Assembly (NCBI GenBank): GCA_002315495.1
Contig: DCGJ01000178.1
Coordinates: 1-18,152, forward strand
Length of the DNA: 18,152 nucleotides
DNA from: Lachnoclostridium sp. UBA1781
GTDB taxonomy: Bacteria; Bacillota; Clostridia; Lachnospirales; Lachnospiraceae
Direction of reading: 5' to 3'
In this document: one piece after another, positions 12,998 to 18,152 of the stretch
Position numbering within the stretch: position 1 is the first letter of the stretch
Layout of the letters: every line of letters starts with the position of its first letter
The notes under the pieces: generated by a model
The model's input: the letters and a program-made list of their open reading frames with translations, nothing else
Databases searched by the model: none
What the model was told of the DNA's origin: nothing
Made by a program: the position numbers and the translations under genes

Positions 12998-13873
12998 TTA
13001 CATTCTTGCCAATGTCAATTCATCTTCCATCGAAAAATCAATGGATTCATACTTATCGAGCCGCTTTTTCTGCTCTTTTTCAATTTCAAACAATTCATAA
13101 AGAACATCATCCGGCTCATAATCATCATAGTTGGTTCCATGAAGGTTATCGAGCATCTCATTCTGCCTTAGCAGATTCGAGGAAACAACAGATTCGCCTC
13201 CGCAAATGCTCTCCTCCGACAGATTTGGTCCAAGCGCACGAACGGAATCATATGATTCTGTCAGGGAAAGCTCGTCCATCTTATCCTGATGCTCCATGCG
13301 ATACATCGCATAGGCTCCGTCCTGCCCATTGAGTGAGTCACAGTCCCCATGACACAGATACGACAAAAGCTCGATAGCTGCCGGAAGATTTTGATACTTC
13401 GGCAGAAGAATGTCCTGTTTCAGATAGGAATCCAGCAGTTCCTTTGTTTCAGCCTCACGGCGTTCGTAAAACTCAAGCTGTTTTTTTGCCGTTTGAATCT
13501 CATCAGCATAATTCTCCTCCGCCTGCTTGCGAATCTTCTTGAGCTCCTGCTCTTGTTTCCCTTTTGACATCTCCTTACACACAAAGGAAATCACAACGAT
13601 TCCAAACAGCATCATAAGCAGACTGATAAAGGCGAAAACACCGCCGCAGGTCATCATCCCGATTCCCATAGTGCACCAAAGCACACCAAATATGATAGCC
13701 GGAATCATCTCGGCAGTAAATTTAAATCCTGTCTCTTGCGTCTGAAGATTCCCACCCCTTTTGTACCAATCAATCAGCCTCTTGGTATGTTCTGCGCGTT
13801 TCTGATAAAACAGTTTTCTCTGAAATGCCATAACCACTTCCTGCAGATATCGCACAATCATATCTTTGCCCAT
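12998..13873 (-). CDS. two-TM coiled-coil membrane protein of unknown function
   Basis: 291 aa. Residues 1-50 are basic and cytoplasmic, with repeated Tyr and Arg. Two hydrophobic helices follow at about 55-75 and 78-100, separated by only a tight turn, so both termini should face the cytoplasm. Residues 101-150 form a charged helix likely to be a coiled coil (KGKQEQELKKIRKQAEEN). The C-terminal 130 residues are acidic, with DDYEPDDVLYELFEIEKEQ near residue 250. AGGAG lies about 7 bases upstream of the ATG. It begins 19 bases after the 32-residue small ORF and 22 bases before the symporter gene. I do not recognise the family and infer no function; partner binding through the coiled coil is a guess. 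Confidence 0.7.
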   Translation of the reverse strand: MGKDMIVRYLQEVVMAFQRKLFYQKRAEHTKRLIDWYKRGGNLQTQETGFKFTAEMIPAIIFGVLWCTMGIGMMTCGGVFAFISLLMMLFGIVVISFVCKEMSKGKQEQELKKIRKQAEENYADEIQTAKKQLEFYERREAETKELLDSYLKQDILLPKYQNLPAAIELLSYLCHGDCDSLNGQDGAYAMYRMEHQDKMDELSLTESYDSVRALGPNLSEESICGGESVVSSNLLRQNEMLDNLHGTNYDDYEPDDVLYELFEIEKEQKKRLDKYESIDFSMEDELTLARM

Positions 13874-13892
13874 AGCCGCTCTCCTCTGATTA

Positions 13893-13991
13893 TTACTCGC
13901 AAATGCCCAAAAACGCTTCCAAGAAGCGGATAATACTTCTTAAAACTCCGGCATTTTTTCTGTCTTTATTCATATCATCTTTCATCATCAT
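13893..13991 (-). CDS. 32-residue small ORF, candidate small protein at the head of the operon
   Basis: The ATG at 13991 has an AGGGGG Shine-Dalgarno sequence exactly 7 bases upstream (13999-14004), and the frame ends in tandem TAA codons. The first 13 residues are charged (MMMKDDMNKD and similar). The second half, GVLRSIIRFLEAFLGICE, could be an amphipathic helix ending in a single Cys. It is the first open frame after a near-consensus promoter (14034-14062), 19 bases ahead of the 291-aa protein gene. It could be a membrane-binding small protein, a peptide signal or a leader peptide controlling the next gene. No family recognised. Confidence 0.5.
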   Translation of the reverse strand: MMMKDDMNKDRKNAGVLRSIIRFLEAFLGICE

Positions 13992-14033
13992 TTTCAATCC
14001 CCCTAAAGAAAGCAGGTTTGCCTAAGTAAATGC

Positions 14034-14062
14034 ATTTTACCATATGTCTCATCTCTTGTCAA
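14034..14062 (-). promoter_or_regulatory. near-consensus SigA promoter of the symporter unit
   Basis: Minus strand TTGACA (14057-14062), a 17-base spacer and TAAAAT (14034-14039). It is the best promoter in the window. A 9-base direct repeat, ATGGTAAAA, overlaps the -10 (14035-14043) and recurs upstream of the -35 (14067-14075), 32 bases apart. Confidence 0.85.
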
Positions 14063-14075
14063 TATGTTTTACCAT
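14035..14075 (-). repeat. 9-base direct repeat flanking the promoter (possible operator)
   Basis: ATGGTAAAA occurs at 14067-14075 and at 14035-14043 on the minus strand, 32 bases from start to start, close to three helical turns. One copy overlaps the -10 box and the other lies just upstream of the -35 box. Confidence 0.4.
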
Positions 14076-14102
14076 GCGCAAATACGAATGAAAGGCAGAA
14101 TT

Positions 14103-14132
14103 AAAAAAGGCGGGGCCTAAAAGCCACCGCCT
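14103..14132 (-). terminator. Rho-independent terminator of the sigma/protease unit
   Basis: AGGCGG-GGC and GCC-A-CCGCCT pair (14108-14116 with 14123-14132, one bulged base). On the minus strand TTTTTT follows. It ends the four-gene unit 28 bases after the last stop codon. Confidence 0.82.
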
Positions 14133-14159
14133 GCATAAGAACCATTTACAATTTGGGTT

Positions 14160-15275
14160 CTAGTTTTCTGATTGTTTCTCCCTGATTTCCTGGAGAACCT
14201 TACGCCGGATACGTTCATAAATATATTGATACTCCTCTTTTTGAGAGAGTCCCATATTTTCTGTTCCGTTTGGAAACACTTCTTCTATGCTCGAATGAAT
14301 TTCATAATGCTTAGCCAATGCTCCAATCAGCAATATTTCTTTGATTTTATACTCGGAAAAATCAACATATTCAGCTATGATTTTCTGTGCTTCTTCGCTC
14401 TCAATTCCATTGTCCAGTCCGGAAGAGATTCCAATACTATTAAGGTCACCGATTTCCCTCAAAATTAAGTCGTATGCGTATTCGCGGACACTCTGCTCAT
14501 ACAGAACAAATTCGGCATTCTCTTCCATTTTCTGTATCCATTCACGTTCAAGAACAAGCGAATTCACACCATACTGTTCATTTTCACGCATTTTGAACAA
14601 GTAAGAATACGCTTCTTTTGCAGAATATATTCCCTCACACTCTAATTCGTTGACATTTGGCCCCGGTTCGTATGTTCTTATACTTTGAACTTCAATGCAG
14701 ACATAATCCACATTCTCCGACACCGACGGAATCGTTCCCATCTCGGGCATGCTTAAAGTAATCTCATCGTCCACTTTTTTTCCAATGAGTGCCTGCTCAA
14801 TCTCTCTCGAATACAAATCAGAACCGACCAGGAGAAATAATTCCTTCTGCTCTATACATTCGCCGTCCTCAGAATACCATTTGGACAAAACGGTGCAAAA
14901 TGAATCCGCCTGAACCTCATCCTGCTCCTTATATGTATAATAGTCATGAAGAATCTGATCCCTACACTCTTTTGTAACGTATTCATAATCGATTGTAATG
15001 TCCGGAGCTTCAATTGCTTCAATTGCATCGAAATCAACCGTTGTAAGATCATTTTGCCCGAGTGCCAAAAAATGAATATATCGTGCGACGGACTCCTCCA
15101 AGTCACAGGAGGAATCTATATTAATGTTAGTCGGGTCACCGTCCGACGGTGCCGCGCTTGTAATCTCAGAAGGAGCAGTACTTTGAGCCCCGGTATAATC
15201 GGACTTCTCGACCTGTCCGCACCCAACAAGCAGACATAAGCAAAGCGCGCACCAAAGCAACATTTTACTTCTCAT
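14160..15275 (-). CDS. lipoprotein resembling an extracellular trigger factor / PPIase-type foldase
   Basis: 371 aa. The signal peptide ends in lipobox LVGC, so C19 would be lipidated and the protein anchored outside the membrane. A Ser/Thr/Ala linker (about 25-55) follows. Residues about 118-200 (FLLVGSDLYSREIEQALIGK, then VDDEITLSMPEMG) look like the FKBP-type domain of trigger factor, where IGKKxGDE motifs recur. Residues about 215-371 are charged and helical; KIKEILLIGALAKHYEIHSSIEEV resembles the C-terminal chaperone arm of trigger factor. The gene starts 18 bases after the protease stop, with GAGGG about 7 bases from the ATG, and ends at a strong terminator. The likely role is folding of a secreted partner, perhaps the protease itself. 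The homology call comes from motif reading and is moderate. Confidence 0.68.
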   Translation of the reverse strand: MRSKMLLWCALCLCLLVGCGQVEKSDYTGAQSTAPSEITSAAPSDGDPTNINIDSSCDLEESVARYIHFLALGQNDLTTVDFDAIEAIEAPDITIDYEYVTKECRDQILHDYYTYKEQDEVQADSFCTVLSKWYSEDGECIEQKELFLLVGSDLYSREIEQALIGKKVDDEITLSMPEMGTIPSVSENVDYVCIEVQSIRTYEPGPNVNELECEGIYSAKEAYSYLFKMRENEQYGVNSLVLEREWIQKMEENAEFVLYEQSVREYAYDLILREIGDLNSIGISSGLDNGIESEEAQKIIAEYVDFSEYKIKEILLIGALAKHYEIHSSIEEVFPNGTENMGLSQKEEYQYIYERIRRKVLQEIREKQSEN

Positions 15276-15293
15276 ATCGAACCCTCACTTTCG

Positions 15294-17162
15294 CTAATAG
15301 GAAAATGCTCCAAAGTATGTCACTATCATTCCGTATTTACTGAAGAAACAGGTTGTTCCGCTTCCTCCCGTAACAATTCCGGCCACTTGACCATAGCCAC
15401 CTGAGTTCAGCGGTATCATGTAGGCAATGCCACCACTATCACCATGATCAGACGTAATTGTTGCTTTGGTAAGACAGTTTATGAGAATTGTTCCCCCGCT
15501 GCTCGTTGTAAAATACGCATTTGCATTCGCATCGGTTACAATGCCGCTGGTTAAAAAGGTACGGAAACCTCCTTTATAGATGCGACCATCCAAAGGAACC
15601 TGTGCTATGGTCCCGGAGATTGGAATTCCATATCCACCGGTTCCGGTAGAATTCGAATACTTGCATCTGTTTACTACCGTATATTCCGAATTTGTAATCT
15701 CTACAAAGGATACATCTCCCTTGGATTGGTTATAATACATTCTTCCTCGGACAACTCCAATCACAAAGTTCGGAGTCGCAGATGTAGTTGCATAAACCGT
15801 AGTATAGGGTGGCAAACCATGCCCGCAGGTTACGAAGCCCTCACAAAGGCTTCCACCATAAGGATATTTTGCGCGGTATCCCAAACTCATTCCGAGCCAG
15901 CCCTGATTTGTGTCATAGGTACACAGCTGACCTCCCGGATAAATCGAGGTAGAATACTGTGAATAAATCTCAAAAGCATAGTCCGGTTCATAGGTTACCA
16001 TAACCGAATCCCCTATATACTCCTTAAATAAGCATACCAGGTGCTCCATATCCTCGCCTTGCGTCATTGCAAATCGAACGATAAGCTTTTGCTCCTTTTC
16101 ATCCAGGCTTGGAAGAGGATAATGTGACATAAGCTCCAATTCATCACCCTGGAGCTCCCCTTTATTCATACGCTCCAGCAAATCACCAATATTGCATAAG
16201 AGTTTCTGCATGAACATGTCCAAATCTGAATACGTAACACGTCCCGCTTCCACACGGATATATTCACTCCATCCTGCCTCATTGATTTCACTTTTGGCTT
16301 TTTCCATATAATCCGGCAAAATCAATACAACATAAGAGAAACCATCCACATACATTCCACAATACCCGGACGCAATTGCACTTTCATTATTGTCCAACGT
16401 ATCCTGTAACCATCCTAACGGAGTTTCCGTGTTCTGCGCCATGGAATCCGTCTTATTATCGGATTCCGAATAATTCTGCTTAAGTAAAGCCGTTATTTCT
16501 TCCACACAGGTTTTCTTATTATACAAGGGAGTTTCACTTAGTAACGGATACTGTTCGTAGATAACAAGCGGCTCCACAACATAATCGCACTGTGGATAAT
16601 CTCCGATATACTTCTTAAATAACATGACAACGTGCTCGAATTCATCCTTGCCCTCTACATCAAGGTATACGGTAATCCGATTGTATTTTACCGACCACCT
16701 CGGATAGGAATCCAACAAAACAAGAATATCATCATCTGCAGTTCCTGCATCTCTTTGATTTTTGAGCACAAGCAAATGATCCGATATTTGATCAGCTACC
16801 TTTAAATTTTCCTTTTCCGTATACTGACCTTCCAGCAGAATAAATCTTCCATCAGTTGCATTCTGCGTAATGTAATCCTCTACCTCTTCCATATATTCGG
16901 GCAGAATATACACGACAGTCGCATTCTTTGTCCGATCGAGGTGAACTCCTCCATAGCTTTGCGCAATCACATTATTTCCCTGCTCTGCCTGCTCCATAAT
17001 CCATATAGCAGCATCCTCCCATCCGTCGCCGATTTCAATGGTAACAACACCATCCTTTGCTTTAACAGAATGATACATCCATATCCACGAAAAGCTAATA
17101 ATCACTACCATACCAACAAATGCTGCTACAAACAGTTTATTTTTCTTCGTGTTGTCTTTCAT
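15294..17162 (-). CDS. membrane-anchored trypsin-fold (S1) serine protease with duplicated N-terminal domain
   Basis: 622 aa. The start is the ATG at 17162 with AGGAGG 6 bases upstream, overlapping the preceding gene by 26 bases. Residues 10-30 are a single hydrophobic segment after a basic N-terminus, a type II signal anchor or uncleaved signal. Residues about 48-205 and 248-402 are two copies of one domain; compare YGGVHLD with YCGMYVD, YILPEYMEE with LILPDYMEK, and LFKKYIGD with LFKEYIGD. They may act as an inhibitory or folding pro-region. Residues 425-620 are a chymotrypsin-like domain with H448 (TCGHG), D483 (KGDVSFVEI) and S576 (GDSGG), so it should be active. The substrate is unknown. 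It is flanked by a membrane protein and a foldase-like lipoprotein in a sigma-factor operon. Confidence 0.85.
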   Translation of the reverse strand: MKDNTKKNKLFVAAFVGMVVIISFSWIWMYHSVKAKDGVVTIEIGDGWEDAAIWIMEQAEQGNNVIAQSYGGVHLDRTKNATVVYILPEYMEEVEDYITQNATDGRFILLEGQYTEKENLKVADQISDHLLVLKNQRDAGTADDDILVLLDSYPRWSVKYNRITVYLDVEGKDEFEHVVMLFKKYIGDYPQCDYVVEPLVIYEQYPLLSETPLYNKKTCVEEITALLKQNYSESDNKTDSMAQNTETPLGWLQDTLDNNESAIASGYCGMYVDGFSYVVLILPDYMEKAKSEINEAGWSEYIRVEAGRVTYSDLDMFMQKLLCNIGDLLERMNKGELQGDELELMSHYPLPSLDEKEQKLIVRFAMTQGEDMEHLVCLFKEYIGDSVMVTYEPDYAFEIYSQYSTSIYPGGQLCTYDTNQGWLGMSLGYRAKYPYGGSLCEGFVTCGHGLPPYTTVYATTSATPNFVIGVVRGRMYYNQSKGDVSFVEITNSEYTVVNRCKYSNSTGTGGYGIPISGTIAQVPLDGRIYKGGFRTFLTSGIVTDANANAYFTTSSGGTILINCLTKATITSDHGDSGGIAYMIPLNSGGYGQVAGIVTGGSGTTCFFSKYGMIVTYFGAFSY

Positions 17163-17610
17163 ATAGAACCTCCTTCCATTCCCTACATCTAGGTTCAATT
17201 GTCGTTGCTTTCGCAGCTTCGATAATTGTTTTTTTGTCCGGTTGCACTTTTTTCTCTGCTACATTCTTCCCGTCGGCCAATACCATAACCCGTCCGGTTC
17301 GAAGAATAAGCAAACATGCGATAATTGCAATCATCCCAATACAGAGAATCAGGTATTGGGTCCCTCCGAAGCCTTTTGTAGTCTTAATGGTTGCCGGTTC
17401 AACATAATTTGGAACTGTTGGACTTGCGACATCTCCACCACCAATCGGCAAGTCATATTCATTGTAAATCGGTTTCTCCCCCGCAAGATCCCCCTCTGTA
17501 ATTTCTTCTTCTGATAAAGCATCATTTTCATACTCTTCACCGGCGCAAATGCCAACAAATAAAAGCATCACAACCATAAAAATCAGACATACTCTTACAT
17601 TCCTCTTCAT
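17137..17610 (-). CDS. type I single-pass membrane protein in the sigma-factor operon (possible signal relay)
   Basis: 157 aa. Residues 1-23 are a signal peptide (cleavage expected near ICA-GEE). Residues 24-82 are an acidic external segment rich in Glu, Pro and Gly. Residues 85-104 are a membrane helix (QYLILCIGMIAIIACLLILR). Residues 105-157 form a basic cytoplasmic tail. No zinc-finger anti-sigma motif is present. GGAGG lies 8 bases upstream of the ATG; the gene begins 4 bases after the sigma-factor stop and overlaps the protease gene by 26 bases. Its position makes it a candidate anti-sigma factor, protease substrate or scaffold, but this is inference. I do not recognise the family. Confidence 0.75.
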   Translation of the reverse strand: MKRNVRVCLIFMVVMLLFVGICAGEEYENDALSEEEITEGDLAGEKPIYNEYDLPIGGGDVASPTVPNYVEPATIKTTKGFGGTQYLILCIGMIAIIACLLILRTGRVMVLADGKNVAEKKVQPDKKTIIEAAKATTIEPRCREWKEVLYERQHEEK

Positions 17611-17614
17611 TTCT

Positions 17615-18115
17615 TTATACCTCCAAAATCTTTTGTAAGCTTTTCACTGCACATTTGTAGCGATGAAAAGCAGTCCCACTGGTTATTCCTACAACCTTCG
17701 CTATGTTCCGAAAGGGCATCCCACCATTTACATGAAGTGTAAATACCATTCGTTCTTCCATCGAAAGCATAGACAGCGCCTGCTCGATATCCATTCGCTT
17801 TTCAAGCGCACAAGTGCTTCGTGACCGAATTGGCGGAACCTTTCCGACAGTAACCTCCCACTTACTTTTTCGCAAGTGATTAATGGCACCATGATAGGCC
17901 ATCTGGAAAACATATGCACGAAGGTTGCGAATATTCTCTTTTTTCTCGCGATACAGCCTCAAAAACACATCCTGCATAACATCCTCCGCCAGCTCGGCAT
18001 TTTGCAATACACGAAAGCAAATGACATACACCGGCTTCGACAGTTCCGTGTACAGGTCAGAGAAACAATCCTGATTTCCAGCCAGATATTCGCGATACAT
18101 CTGATTAACGTCCAT
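17615..18115 (-). CDS. ECF-type RNA polymerase sigma factor
   Basis: 166 aa. Region 2 lies at about residues 10-80: LYTELSKPVYVICFRVLQNA, then AEDVMQDVFLRLYRE, the usual -10 recognition and core-binding helix. Region 4 lies at about 108-160: ALSMLSMEERMVFTLHVNGG, then FRNIAKVVGITSGTAFHRYK, a helix-turn-helix for the -35 element. There is no region 3 or extra C-terminal domain, so it is the short ECF architecture. AGGAG lies 7 bases from the ATG. The promoter is outside or at the window edge, with only 37 bases left. It heads the operon of membrane protein, protease and foldase-like lipoprotein and probably controls that operon and others; autoregulation is inferred. Confidence 0.93.
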   Translation of the reverse strand: MDVNQMYREYLAGNQDCFSDLYTELSKPVYVICFRVLQNAELAEDVMQDVFLRLYREKKENIRNLRAYVFQMAYHGAINHLRKSKWEVTVGKVPPIRSRSTCALEKRMDIEQALSMLSMEERMVFTLHVNGGMPFRNIAKVVGITSGTAFHRYKCAVKSLQKILEV

Positions 18116-18152
18116 GATTTCTCCTCATTCAATTTTCCCGTCCACGATGTTC

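Noticed and set aside
1..18152. CRISPR arrays, tRNA or rRNA genes, insertion sequences, prophage genes
   Set aside because: Looked for on both strands by eye. No spaced repeats, tRNA-like cloverleaf, transposase or integrase motifs were seen.

Overview
The window looks like chromosome of a Gram-positive anaerobe, most likely a member of the Clostridia close to Lachnospiraceae. The signs are strong Shine-Dalgarno sequences of the AGGAGG type, SigA promoters with 17-base spacers, Cys-lipobox lipoproteins, a group II ECF transporter S component, and Clostridia-type families such as the UmuC-like polymerase with its small YolD-like partner. No close relative could be checked. All 17 sizeable genes and two very small ones lie on the minus strand, so transcription runs from base 18152 towards base 1, in at least six units separated by visible terminators.

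Read in the direction of transcription, the first unit (18115 to 14160, terminator 14103-14132) encodes an ECF sigma factor, a type I single-pass membrane protein, a membrane-anchored trypsin-fold serine protease with two N-terminal repeats, and a lipoprotein resembling an extracellular trigger factor (PPIase-like core plus helical C-terminus). It looks like a self-contained envelope protein-processing and signalling module, and it is the least familiar system here.

The second unit (promoter 14034-14062, terminator 11477-11506) holds a 32-residue small ORF, a two-TM coiled-coil protein, a BASS-family sodium symporter, a four-TM protein of unknown function and a 19-residue small ORF. A Gfo/Idh/MocA oxidoreductase (10332-11375) and a YbhN-type flippase-like membrane protein (9141-10259, terminator 9095-9136) follow. 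Their promoters share an unusual ATTCGAAT plus extended -10 arrangement.

The next cluster carries a YkgJ-type cysteine-cluster protein, an alpha/beta hydrolase, a UmuC-like Y-family polymerase with a beta-clamp motif, and a YolD-like protein. A structured non-coding stretch with a terminator (5131-5257) comes after it. A good SigA promoter (5043-5071) then drives a REC-GGDEF-EAL protein with a degenerate GGDEF motif and an intact EAL set, translationally overlapped by a single-pass membrane protein (terminator 2371-2397).

The last unit begins with a good promoter and a cobalamin riboswitch (2083-2322). It continues with a transcobalamin-like DUF4430 lipoprotein, an ECF S component, and an N-acetylmuramoyl-L-alanine amidase lipoprotein. 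The first two are best read as a B12-capture and uptake pair that borrows a shared ECF energising module encoded elsewhere.
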